Of a stretch of 64,000 nucleotides of DNA, positions 42,801 to 53,312 are shown one piece after another. The notes below the pieces were generated by a model. The model made no database searches and was not told the origin of the DNA. It saw only the letters and a list, made by a program, of their open reading frames with translations. The stretch is from Colocasia esculenta (Eukaryota; Streptophyta; Magnoliopsida; Alismatales; Araceae). The stretch's first letter is position 1; every line of letters begins with the position of its first letter. The position numbers and the translations under genes are program-made. The stretch lies in the NCBI GenBank assembly GCA_014218235.1, contig CM024753.1, positions 188,704,348 to 188,768,347 of the forward strand. The letters are read 5' to 3'.

Positions 42801-45800
42801 AACAGGTAAGATGTTTAACATGGTATTAAAAATTTAAAACATGAAATAAAATCTTACTCAAACAAGTATGGATATATCTTCAACATCTCATCGACTAGCT
42901 CGCATGTCGCTTCACTTCCTTGTCTATTTGCCCATATTGCCTTAACCAATTCAATTTGTTTGTTCCGTAGTTTATGTATCTTTTTATTAGCAATTTGCAC
43001 TAGGTACTTTAGCATTGACAAGTCTGGCATCAGAACATCTCTAGTATAACTGACAATATGGGATAGATCTCAAAAATATCTCCTAAGCATTGACACATGG
43101 AAAACATCATATGCATCTGTAAAATCTGCTGGAAGCTCTACTCTGTAAGTTGATTCTTCAATCTTTTCCAGAATTCTGAACAGACCAACATATTGTGGGC
43201 TCAACTTTCCTTTCTTAGTGATCTTTGTACTCTCTTAGTAGGTGACACTCTCAAAATACATATTCTCCTACCTTGAATTGCAACGACCTTCTCTTTAAAT
43301 CTGCATGACTTTTCTGATGACTCTGAGCTGCTTGCAACTTTTTTTTTTTAATATGACCATTTCTGCACATTGTTGAACTAATTCTAGGCCTAATAACTGT
43401 AATTCTCCTATTTCATGCCAATCTAAAGGAGTTCTACAAGTCCTTCCATACAGAGCTTCGTAAAATGTCATACCAATACTTAAATGATAGTTGTTATTAT
43501 AGGCAAACTCTACCATGCTCAAGTGATGCTCCTATGAACTATCCCATTATATACAACAAGCTCTTAACATATCCTCTAAAATTTGGATCATCCTTTCAAT
43601 TTGACTGTCTGTTTGAGGATGATAAGTTGAACTAAATCTTAACTCTGTACCTACAACTTGTTGAAAACTCCTCCAAAATCCGAATGTAAACCTTAGATCT
43701 TTATATGAAATTATTGTGATTGGGATACCATGTAATGGAACAATTCTGTCTACATATAATCTGGCTAGTCTATCCATAATCCATGACATATTAATTGCTA
43801 ACAATCTGCAAACTTTAGTCAATCTATCAATAATTACCCAGATTTCATTATTTCCTGTTAATGTCCTTGGTAAACCTACCATAAAATCCATCACTACATC
43901 ATCCCACTTATAGTGCGGAATTGACAAAGACTGCAATAAACCTCCAAGTCTCTGATGTTCTGCTTTGACTTGTTGACATATCATACATCTGGCTACATAC
44001 TCAACTATTTCTTTCTTTATATTCGGCCATCAAAAATGCTTCTTCAATCTATGACACATCTTATTATTACCTGGGTGGATGGAATACCTTGACTTGTGTG
44101 CCTTACCTGATAACTACTGCTTCAGATCAACCTCATCTGATACATACAGCCTGCCTCGAAGTCTGACTATCCAATCATCAATGCTAACTCCTTACATCTT
44201 CACTATCTCTACCAAATTATTGTCTGATTTTTGGGCTTCTACTATGTGATAATACAAAGATGATTCCACAGTAGCACCGGCTAACACTACTTTGTTTCGA
44301 CTGTTGGGAATCTCAAAGGAGTTTTCTGCCACATTTTCATATAATTTCCATTCCTTAACTATAATATGCCTCAATGCCGCTTTCCTACTTAACGCGCTTG
44401 CTACCACATTTGCCTCCCCGAATGATATGCCAAAGTGAAATCATAATTCTTTAGATACTCAACCTACATACGTTGCTTAAGATTCAAATCTTTATAGGAA
44501 ATGATGTACTTCAAACTCTTGTAATATGTGAAAATCTCAAATGTCTCACAATACAAATAGTACCTCCAGGTCTTTAGTGCAAAAGCCTCTATTGCCAACT
44601 TCAAATCATGTGTAAGGTAATTTTCTTTATGGTGTTTCAATTGTGGGGATGCATACACTACAACTCAGCTATGCTGCATTAGTACTACTCCTAACCCACT
44701 TCTTGAAACATCAATATAAAGAATAAACCCTCCATTACTAGACGACAAAACCAGAATAAGTGACGAAGTCAATCTCTTCTTCAATTCAGTGAAACTCCTC
44801 TGACACTCTATAGACCATTCAAATGCTATACCCTTTCTAGTCAAATGAGGCATGGGTGCTATTATCTTAGAAAAGTCTCTTATAAACCTTCTTTAATATC
44901 TTGCTAATCCCAACAACTTTTAATCTTAGTTATTTTCTTCGATCTCTCCCATTTCATCACTGCTTCTACTTTAGCTAGATCCACAGTGATTCCTGCACTA
45001 AATATTATGTGCCCTAGAAACTGCACTTCCTTCAACCAGAACTCACATTCACTAAACTTTGCATACAACTAATTATCTCTTAATAACTGTTACGCAATTC
45101 TCAAATGCTACATATGTTCCTCTTTTGAAGGTGAGTATATCAATATATCATCAATGAACACCATGATAAATTGGTCCAAATATTGATGGAAAATTCTATT
45201 CATTATCATAAAGATTGTTGGTGAGTTGGTAAGTCCAAAGGGCATGACCACAAACTTATAATGTCCATAATGTGTTCTGAATGTTGTTTTACTGATGTCT
45301 TCCTCTTTTATTCTTAGCTGGTAGTATTCAAACCTCAAGTCAATCTTAGAAAATATAGTGGCTGACTATAGCTGATCAAACAAATCATCAATTTTTAAGA
45401 AGGGGTACTTATTCTTGATGGTGACCTTATTCAACTGTCTATAGTCTATGTACAATCTAAAAACTGACAACCTTCTTTCTCACAAATAGTATAGGTGCTC
45501 CCCATGGAGAATGACTAGGTCGAATGAATCCTTTCTCCAATAATTCTTGCAATTGTTTTTTCAGTTCTCTCAACTCTACTAGTGCAATACGATATGTGCA
45601 TTGGATATGGACATTGTTCCAGATTGCAATTCTATAGTAAAATCTATCTCCTTATGCCGTGTTAACTCTAGCAATTTTTCAAGAAACACATCTACAAACT
45701 CTCTCACAACTGGCACATCTGATACAGAACCACTACCACCGACAAGACTAACAGATGCTAAATATGCTACACAACCATCATTGATTAGCTTTCTAGCCTT

Positions 45801-48800
45801 AAGCGTAGAAATATGAGCTTAAGGGTGAAGGATAGAATACCCTGTATGACTGAGGTGAGAAAATCTAACTCTCTTCTTTCTATAGTCCACAACTGCTGAA
45901 TAAGCCTCTAACCAGTACATTCTCAAAATCATATCATAATCTTTCAACTGAAGTGCAAACAACCTACCTGGCAACTTATGACCCTTCATATCTATAGGTA
46001 CATTCTCTAAATAGCAAGTAGTAAAGATACAACCACTTGAAAGAACCTTAACAACCAATTCATACGGCCTCTCCACTGTAGGAGCCACTAAACTATCCAT
46101 AAACTCTTCAAAAATAAACGAATGCGAAGTACCAAAATCTATTAAAACTCTTACAGAATTATCAAAAATGGCTATTATACCTTCTATGAGATTCGATGCC
46201 TCTGCTTGTTCCCTGGTGATAGCTCTCACCTTGCCTTTATCTCGCTATCGTCCACTCTCCACTGGCTACTATTGTTGTTGCTGATGATATAGTTGATATG
46301 GATAACTAAACTCCCTGGCTTGTGAACAATCTCTTGCTAAATGACCAGGCTGACCACAATTATAGTATCTAAAACCTGTTGGTTGCCTTCCTATGCTCTA
46401 CTGGGATTCCTCGCTGGGCACTTGTGAACCACGACTTTGTTGTTGCGTACCACCTCTTGAGAATGGAACAACTTCCGTAGTCTTCATCCCAACATTAATA
46501 TCCTAATCCAGATCTTGAAGATGAATAGATGATGTGGATCTCGATAGAGCTTTCTCTCTACTAGTCCCTAGTTGCTGTTGAGAATTACCCACTCCTTCCT
46601 ACCCTGCTTGAATTGATCTTTTAACTGTTGCTGCTCTCTGTACTGCCTCAGCCACCATAGTACACATATGTAATGATATACCATGTTGTAGTTCCGGCCT
46701 CAATCCTTCTATAAAATGCTTTGTCTTCATTGTTTCATACATGGCCACAAAGTCCACATACCGACTCAATGCAGTAACCCTCATCAGGTATTCCAACATA
46801 GACATATTCCCTTGCTTAAATGATTTGAACTATTCTCTTTTTGTTCTCTGTACTTGCACTGAGAAAAAGGCATCATTAAAGGCATTGATAAACTCTTACC
46901 ATGAAATATCTGTAACCTCCTTACGAACAAGCTTAGTTTGCAACTGAAGTCTCCACCACTCTTGCACAAAACCACGCAATTGAAACGCCACTAATGCCAC
47001 TCTCCCTTGGACGACACCTCATAGCTGCAATGACACGCTCTATGTGGTCAATCCACTGCTCAGCTTTATCTGGGTTAGGTTCTCCAGTGTATATTGATGG
47101 TTGAAATTTCAAAAAAATTTCTAACATTGCTTTCGACTCATCCTGTAGTGTGGGAACTAGCACTGAAGGACCAGGTGCTCCTACAAGTGGTATTGTCCTT
47201 GCCTAAAAATTAGCTATACTCTTCTATGATTGCTCAAAATATTCTGCCATTGGATGGGATAGATGCTGTGGAGGATGTGTCTCCCTGTCCCTCTTCTCCC
47301 GGCATGCCTAAGCTACTGTTCGTCAGCCATACTTACTCTTGCAAAATTGTTATATCTACACATACACAACACTCATATAAGAAATCAGGGACCTAAACCA
47401 GTAGTGAGCATCAATTATATATTGGGACAATAATCATCTATTCTTCTTCGAACATTTCTACTGGACCTTGCTCCGATACTAGCTGTGGCAGTCCTCATCA
47501 TCGGAACTATACAAAGGATCCATAACCAACTCTACCAACCCACGAGCCACGAAATCTCGAAAGGATAATCACACACGTGTCTAGTAGGAAATGCACAGAA
47601 GAAGTACTTACATTGATATAAATATGTATAGTAGATTACATCATCCCATTATACAATGGAAGCTCAAAAGAAAAATACATTAACCAGGGGCATACCTTAT
47701 GGCTCACAAACTCACAAGTTGCTGGTAGGACGAGGTCTCGCTCACTGTTGTGGAGGTGCAGTCGGGGGCTGAGAACTCGTCTGCTCACTCTCACCTAGAA
47801 AGGGAGAATGAGTGTGAGTGTAACGGCTCTGGATATTTATACCCAATAAGGTTCCATATCCAAGTCCGCCTCCCGCGATCGGACCGAAGTCTCGCAAGGG
47901 ATATCTCACACGAGTGTCCAGTAAGAATATAAAAGACAACAACAGTATAAAACACAAGAAAGTACATGTGCTCATACCTGTATACAACAATGTACAACTG
48001 TCCCAATACATTATTACATGTCCAAGAGAAAAGAGTACAATTACCTGAGGGATACCCCGAGAGAACACAAGCTCACACAACACAACTAACTCTACTGCTG
48101 GTGGTACAAGTCTGCCACAATGCCTCCACAAGCCACACAAACGGCTAACACCTAAAAAGAGTTGTAAGGGAGTGAGCCTCAACAAGTCACTGGCTCAGCA
48201 GGGACCTCCCAAAAACATCACCTGAAAACGGTCGGGGTGACATCATCCCTTGTATTTTTAAATTTTGCATGGTGGAATTCTCTACATGACATGGATGACA
48301 GAATCGGATTGGGGTGTTAGATCGGACCCAGCCGATTCTGATTCGAGTCGGATCGGATCGGAGGATCCAGCTGATTCTAAGGGAACTTGGCCGATCTAGG
48401 ATCGACCAATTTAAAAAACATAAGAAAATTTGTGAAAATAAAAAAAAAATCAGAAAAAATTTAAAAATTAGGAAAATTAAGGGGGGAAATCACATAGTAT
48501 AATTGTACATATTTTGTATATCCATAGTCTAGTTGTACATATTTTCACATTACAATACAAAGCGTTATATTTGTAGTTTCATTTACTTAAGATATTACAT
48601 GTAAATAAGAAAGTATCCCCCCATTTGAATCTAATAAAAATATCAAGATGGCTATTAGAAAGATCAGAAGTATGCAAACTAAAGGGTCGAAGTGCAATGT
48701 AAGGGCCGAAGTGCAATGTCGCTTTCTTTGAAGTCATTTTGCCCCTACCACGATGCATAGGATGATGGTGAACTCCTTCCAAGATACAACAACCCAACAC

Positions 48801-50851
48801 CACTCCGGCATGAAAGTGCATTCCGAATCATGTCGTTGGATGAACACTTCTTAGACTGGTTGCTAGCTCTCAAACACCACAACATAGAAGCCACGAGAAA
48901 AACACAACAACGAGAGAGAAAAATAGAACAACGCAAAAGAGTGGGAGATATAGTCCCCTTCTCTCTTCTCATACCCATTACAGTAATATCCCTCATTAAG
49001 GGTGGGTGATTATTCGAGTTTCAAAACAGGCAAGGAATCCAAGAAGAAGTCAAACAATCGGTCAACAATCAATAAGCAAAAATAAAATTAAAGAAAGCCA
49101 TGAAGGTAGCCAACTAAATCTCTACGTTTGCACCAAGGCAAGACAATTTACGCACATGTGATGTGAGATAAGGTCCAAAGCCCATTAGCACAAATGGGCC
49201 CTCCTCCTTAACTCTCCCTAAAGATAGAAAAAAAAAAGCAACCCTATAAAGGAGATGAACTTTTTCTCAACTTCTAATATGGGATATGTGACGACTCAAC
49301 TAGCAAACTGGCCCAACAACTGTACTAGTTGGTAGACTTCCCAGGAAGGTCACCTATCCTGTGACTACTCCCAACTGAGCACGCTTAACTTTAGAGTTCT
49401 TTTTCCATCTCAAGTTCTAAAAATAACTAGTCCAAGTTGTTGATAGTTTGCTAATTTAGTCCATTTAACATATTCTTATATGGGGTGTTACAATCTACCC
49501 CTCTTATATAAGCGACGTCATCGTCGCTGCTCACATATAGCACGCAATCAAACCCCAGACAGGCAAGATTCTAGAGGTGGCCTCAAGAGGTAGCTCTCAT
49601 AGCATAGCACCTTGCCCTGTGTGGCACTTAGTTCCTGCACTTCCAGCTGGGCAAGGCTTTGATACCATTTGTGACGACTCAACTAACAAACTGGCCCAAC
49701 AACTGTGCTAATTGGTAGACTTCCCAGGAAGGTCACCCATCCTGTGACTACTCCCAACTGAGCACGCTTAACGTCAGAGTTATTTTCAACTCAAACTCTA
49801 AAAATGACTAGTCTAAGTTGTTGATAGTTTGCTGATTTAGTCTATTTAACATATTCTTATATGGGGTGTTACAGGATAAACCTAAGAATCAGTCCAACAT
49901 GAGGTGAAAACCTCACAATGGAGAGCCAAGAACTCTTTATAGAGTTCACCAAATCAAACAAAATCAGAAGCAAACTTTTAAATAAAACTCTAAATATTCC
50001 AACATATGTGTATCTTCCCTTCCTTTTTTTCTCTTACTCTGGTGCCTGAGAAGTTTAGCTTTTTCCCCCCAATTGAAGTAGAAGTCATTATACGTCGGCA
50101 TATTCTGGAACTAGTAATGGTAAGTCTTTTCCTATATCGACTATGCATGAGCATAATTTGGAACGAGTAATAGTGAGTTCTTTTGTACAAGGATAATCAT
50201 CAAATATATGTGGAAAGCATTTAGGAGAATAGTACAATTCAAATGCAGAAAATAAAAGGTATTAAATAAAAAAATGGTAAACTGCCAGATACACATGATG
50301 GATAACCTGTCTTCAAATATTCAAACGGGTAGCTTAAGCTATTCAGGACGATGTTCTCATGATATGCTATGAAAAAATTGGCAGAGAGTGGACCTCAATG
50401 CTCTGAGCCCACTACTGCATCCATAAACCATAAATTCGAGAACCACCACCAAACACTCGCGTTTAGACAAAAACCAGCAATAGTAGTCTAAAAGGGTCGA
50501 GGGTCACCATCAACCACAGTTTCTTTGATTACAGTAAACAACATCAAATGTTGTCGGGGAAATCACACGCAAACGTCGAGAATACAGGGAGCGTTCACCT
50601 TAGATGAACAATTATTGACGAAAAGAACAGCAGGAGTAGAAAAGATGGAATCTTTCGGTTTTTTGATTTTGCATTACTCCCTAAAATTATCTTTAATCTG
50701 CATATTAGCAGACCCCAGTATTCATATGTAGCATTAGCATATTTCGAGGAGGAAGGAGCATTGACGCACCATGGGTTTTGGCGGAGACGGCGAGCACAGA
50801 GAGCAGAAGACAAAGAAGCAAACACCCACAGCGACGGACCTCCCACCCCAT
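39219..50851 (-). CDS. Secreted, probably GPI-anchored plant protein, two exons with an 11-kb intron
   Basis: Exon 1 (50851-50770) starts MGWEVRRCGC, then LLLCLLLSVLAVSA, a strong signal peptide, and ends one base into a codon before GTGCGT. Exon 2 (39805-39219), after an acceptor TTGCAG, completes that codon (G+GA, Gly) and reads NVANVLVNIINENRTAHKL, then GLGCIALQYITGC, FAPNCGVELPTVG and GPFFWCILF, with conserved-looking cysteines and several N-glycosylation sequons. The C-terminus ends with a small-residue stretch (CSSGW) and a hydrophobic tail (LYILLLIYSTLLC), the usual GPI signal. Together 669 bases, 222 residues, no stop. From memory this resembles a small plant GPI-anchored family with a SCP/CAP-like INxNR start (At3g18050-like, unverified). 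Its function is not known to me. The exon joining rests on phase and splice sites. Confidence 0.72.
40215..40718 (+). mobile_element. Partial Tekay-type LTR (sense start)
   Basis: Starts TGTGACATCCTAGC, similar to the starts of the solo LTR at 11397. It carries repeated GGCGACATG / GTCGCGTTT words. It is broken off at 40718 by the Tekay-like element that follows in the opposite orientation. Confidence 0.65.
40719..42711 (-). repeat. 3' LTR of the Tekay-like element
   Basis: Bounded by TGTGGTGGTCC on the plus side and a TGCGTGG sense start at 42711. The first 340 bases match 47484-47818. A polypurine-like AAGTGGTAGAAATATAG lies next to 42711 on the minus strand. Short open frames inside are not genes. 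Confidence 0.75.
42850..45700 (-). pseudogene. Tekay-like pol: RT, RNase H, integrase and chromodomain
   Basis: RT is seen at about 45390-45108, with RFEYYQLRIKEEDISKTTFR, FVVMPFGLTNSP and the catalytic FIDDILIYS. RNase H lies at about 44853-44464. The integrase catalytic core lies around 43984-43547 (YKWDDVVMDFMVGLP, IDRLTKVCRLL, STYHPQTDSQIERM) and continues at 43522 (MVEFAYNNNYHLS, ALYGRTCRTPLDW). A chromodomain-like end follows (MPDLSMLKYLV, KIHKLRNKQIELVKAIW, EATCELVDEM), where the usual Trp in EATWE is Cys. Multiple stops separate the pieces. Confidence 0.85.
45819..47330 (-). pseudogene. Tekay-like gag and protease
   Basis: Gag would start at ATG 47330, but a TAG follows within six codons. 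The retrotransposon gag domain is partly readable (46805-46599 and 47163-46933, with IYTGEPNPDKAEQWI and RHYRQ-like remnants). A CCHC-type region near 46380-46340 is decayed. The protease (46229-45819) has LIDFGTSHSFI where the usual motif is DSGATHSFI, so the catalytic DSG is altered to DFG and the enzyme would be dead. Confidence 0.75.
47460..47483 (-). other. Primer binding site of the Tekay-like element
   Basis: The complement reads TAGTATCGGAGCAAGG next to the LTR edge at 47484, a decayed form of the Met-type site TGGTATCAGAGC. Confidence 0.7.
47819..48215 (-). mobile_element. LTR 3' fragment of the solo-LTR family
   Basis: The reverse complement aligns over about 400 bases with 20180-20578 (shared GAGATATCCCTTGCGAGACT, GGACATGTAATAATGTA). 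It starts at TGTAACGG on the plus side, the complement of the LTR end. It is inserted into the 5' LTR of the Tekay-like element and is truncated near 48215. Confidence 0.75.
48216..49281. other. Intron spacer without recognised elements
   Basis: AT-rich, including a GATCGGA-rich stretch near 48300-48410. No gene, RNA or element boundary is supported. Confidence 0.5.
49336..49397 (-). other. 5S rRNA-like segment in the left Cassandra LTR
   Basis: The complement reads GTTAAGCGTGCTCAGTTGGG, then AGTAGTCACAGGATAGGTGACC, then TTCCTGGGAAGTC. It follows plant 5S rRNA through box A, the intermediate element and box C. It could provide an RNA polymerase III promoter. It is not a functional 5S gene because the ends are missing. 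Confidence 0.88.
49718..49779 (-). other. 5S rRNA-like segment in the right Cassandra LTR
   Basis: The same segment as in the other LTR, slightly closer to 5S rRNA (GGATGGGTGACC is intact here). As the 5' LTR of the element, this copy would drive transcription. Confidence 0.88.
49879..50769. other. Intron part next to exon 1 of the GPI-protein gene
   Basis: No element or gene recognised. Bases below 50769 start with the donor site on the minus strand. Confidence 0.5.
50770..50851 (-). other. Exon 1 (signal peptide) of the GPI-protein gene
   Basis: 82 bases, 27 codons plus one base. The charged start (EVRR) and leucine-rich core before AVSA-KT fit a cleavable signal peptide. The donor is CATG followed by GTGCGT. 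Confidence 0.7.
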
Positions 50852-51400
50852 CTCTTAAACCAAGACCGCCCCTTTACTCCAATATGTGCTCCTGGAGATG
50901 CTGCTTCCGAGTGGAAAAAAGGAAGAAAAGGGAATCTGAACGACGTTGCAGCTCCCCTAACCTAACATTTCCAAGAAGAAAAAACAGAGAGGACAATGTG
51001 CCCACTTCCAGGAACAGACTCGTCCTTCGCCTGCTGAAATGGGCAATTTTTAGGAAGTTGGGTGGGGGAGGAGACACTGGGTACAGAGCGAGATGGAAGC
51101 TGGCGGCGAATGGGTTGGTCACCTTCGCGGCTTCGCTTCGCTTGCAGGACGACAAGGTTGGCTTTTTCCCCGGGAACGGGGAGGTGATGATTGAACGCAG
51201 CGAGGGGGCATGGGTGGAAGCAAGCTGGCTGCAGTGGATGGGGGTGAAATGGGTGATGGGTCCCTGCCTGGTAGCCGTTTGCGCTTCGGGGGGCGGTGTC
51301 GGGCTTTTCTCCGTCTTTTTTAACTTTCTTTTGGCTTTTTTTTTTTGCCTTCTGTCTGACCGTCCGAGTGTCTGACCGTCGGTACATGTAAACCCCTTTG
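50852..51400 (-). promoter_or_regulatory. 5' leader and promoter region of the GPI-protein gene
   Basis: GC-richer than the surroundings and free of transposon motifs. Long open frames occur on both strands (for example 204 codons on plus at 50761-51375), but none resembles a protein family. A T-rich run near 51335-51350 and the GC-rich stretch suggest a leader, but no transcription start can be fixed. Confidence 0.4.
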
Positions 51401-52473
51401 CACGGTCTGAACTTGCGCATCTGCCCTCAATGTTTCTCAAATTTGTTGCCTGCGTCTTTGCAATGGGCTCCTAGAAGTTCCGATATGTGCAAGATTACCT
51501 GCTGCTTTGTACAATTATATGTAAGATTACCCAATTATCAAAGTCGTATTTATCTGGCCGGGTTAATGGTGGCTCTATCTTCAAGTAGAAGGTGAGTTAA
51601 TGACTGGTCTCCGCATAAATGTAAGGTGGTGTTAATAACACTTATTTAAAATATTTAAAGTTAATTTTTAATTATTTATTTTTAAATTTAAAATTTTAAA
51701 AATTAATATATATATATAAGATAATAATTAAGAGGTGTTTGATAACTAATTTAAATAATATTTGAAGTGTAGCATAATTGGTTAAGATGCTACACTACTA
51801 TTGGGTAGATCTTGGGTTGAAAATCTAAAATCACAAAAAAAAAATGGAATCGATTTATAGATCGTCACCAGAATTGGCCGAATTCAGGCTGGCGCTCACC
51901 AGAGTTGGCCGTCGGCGTTCGTTGGAATCCCGCGAGAGTCCAATCGACAGCCGCCGACGATCACCAGATTCTGACGATATCTGTCGTCGATCGTTGATCT
52001 GAAAAAAATAGTGATTCTTCTTAACTTAAAAATTAAGTGACTTTTTAGACTTCAGTGATTAATTAAGATAAAATTTCATATATTTTATCAAACAACTTGA
52101 AATCTTAAAAATTAAGTATTTCAAATTTTAGACTTTTATTAAATATTATCAAACGAGGTCTAAATCTCTGGTCTAATTTAATTGGCACCTAACTACCAAA
52201 TTGGATCAAGTTAGGTTCATTTTTAGTGCACGGCTTCTGTGGGAAAACTTTTGAGTTGTACTTGGGAAAATTTTTATTTGGGACAAGTGATATTCTTGTC
52301 AATTAAAATAACTTTACTATATAAATGCAGAAGTATTCTATGGTTAATTACCATATGAAAATATGTGATGATGCATTAGTAGGGAGATATATTTTTTCAC
52401 TTATGTTTATTGTTAGAGTTATTTTTGTATTTATACTTATACAATAATATCATTTTTTAAATCAATAGGATAA
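51401..52473. other. AT-rich intergenic sequence
   Basis: No gene or element boundary supported. The last part is strongly A/T-rich. Confidence 0.5.
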
Positions 52474-52478
52474 GGCAT

Positions 52479-53279
52479 TGTGGTGGCTATTTCTAGCCTC
52501 CTGGGCCTGTAAAGCCCATCACAATCCTTCGGGGTGGATCGCCTTTCCCTGGGCGTCGTGTGTCCTCAGGAGCAGCCGGAGGGTCCTGAACTCGTCCTTT
52601 GCGCCCCAACATTCACATGATCCTGAGGGTGATCTCCGAACACCCCTCAACCTGTTCGGTTCAGGTCCCAGCCTACCGAATAGGTTCTGCCCAGAGTCTG
52701 CCATGGTTCCACTAGCATATACTGTGTCCGGGCACCAACCCCCGAACAGCCGACATTGGCTACCGAACAACAACCTTAGCCTTCCTGGCGGGCTACTTGT
52801 TCGGTATTTTCCACCAGGAAGATTCCGAGCAGCCCCATCGCATCCATGTGACGGTTACAGCGGCTGCACGACTGGCGCCCCACGTTCCAGGGGGCATTAA
52901 CTGCAGGGCCCCTCAACGGGTGCCTCAACAAGTAACTCCCCGTCAAGGGCGCTTACCGGCGTGCCCTTTCCGGCGTTGTCTAGGGACGTTACGTCCCTCT
53001 CCCTCAGCACTCCTGCCTATAAAAGGCTCAGGTAAACCTCCATGCAGAGGTACGTGATCTTACACACTACCCTCGCGCAACACACACGAGAACCCTCGTT
53101 CCTTCAAGCTTTTCCAGTCCCGCACTGACTTAAGCATCGGAGGGTTCTCCCCGGTTCTTCAACCGGGCCCCCCTGATCTGGTTCTGGTTTTGCAAGCGTC
53201 TGTCCGCACCGGCGATCGTCTTCCCTCTTCCAAGTGGAGGCACGTTTGGCTCCAATCCAAGTAGGAAAACGCGCTCACA
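52479..53279 (+). repeat. 5' LTR of the Tat-like element
   Basis: Starts TGTGGTGGCTATTTC, ends ACGCGCTCACA. A TATAAAA box at 53018-53024 lies about 260 bases before the LTR end and is a good promoter candidate. Confidence 0.92.
53018..53024 (+). promoter_or_regulatory. TATA box of the 5' LTR
   Basis: TATAAAA in CCTATAAAAGGCTC, conserved in the 3' LTR at about 62888. It should position transcription initiation about 30 bases downstream. Confidence 0.7.
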
Positions 53280-53280
53280 C

Positions 53281-53300
53281 TTTTGGCGCCGTTTGTGGGA
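53281..53300 (+). other. Primer binding site of the Tat-like element (Asp type)
   Basis: TTTTGGCGCCGTTTGTGGGA directly after the LTR. Tat and Athila elements generally use TGGCGCCGTTGCCGGGG (tRNA-Asp), and this is a slightly mutated form. Confidence 0.8.
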
Positions 53301-53312
53301 ACGACAACAGCC

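Larger units (their letters stand above)
40719..47818 (-). mobile_element. Ty3/gypsy chromovirus (Tekay-like), decayed
   Basis: Minus-strand element in the intron of the GPI-protein gene. It has a 3' LTR (40719-42711), an internal region with integrase-chromodomain, RNase H, RT, protease and gag in that plus-strand order, a primer site, and the 3' end of the 5' LTR (47484-47818). The LTRs share the terminus TGTGG(C/T)(A/G)GTCC. Stops and frameshifts are frequent in every domain, so it is old. The chromodomain-type C-terminus and long LTRs fit the Tekay lineage (family knowledge). The rest of the 5' LTR is lost or displaced by the LTR fragment at 47819. Confidence 0.85.
49287..49873 (-). mobile_element. 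Cassandra-type TRIM with 5S rRNA-derived LTRs
   Basis: A 587-bp element with LTRs 49287-49492 (206 bp) and 49670-49873 (204 bp), and a perfect 5-bp target duplication GGATA (49282-49286 and 49874-49878). On the minus strand the LTRs start TGTAACACCCCATATAAG and end GAGTCGTCACA. The primer site TGGTATCAAAGCC is at 49667 and below, and the polypurine tract GAGGGGTAGAT precedes the left LTR. There is no coding capacity. Each LTR contains the 5S rRNA internal promoter region, the hallmark of Cassandra (family knowledge). It depends on other retrotransposons for enzymes. Confidence 0.93.

Noticed and set aside
49336..49397. A genuine 5S rRNA gene
   Set aside because: Only the central promoter part is present, the 5' and 3' ends of 5S rRNA are missing, and it sits symmetrically in two LTRs.
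50761..51375. 204-codon plus-strand open frame
   Set aside because: It overlaps the signal-peptide exon and leader of the minus-strand gene, shows no family motifs, and its composition follows GC bias.
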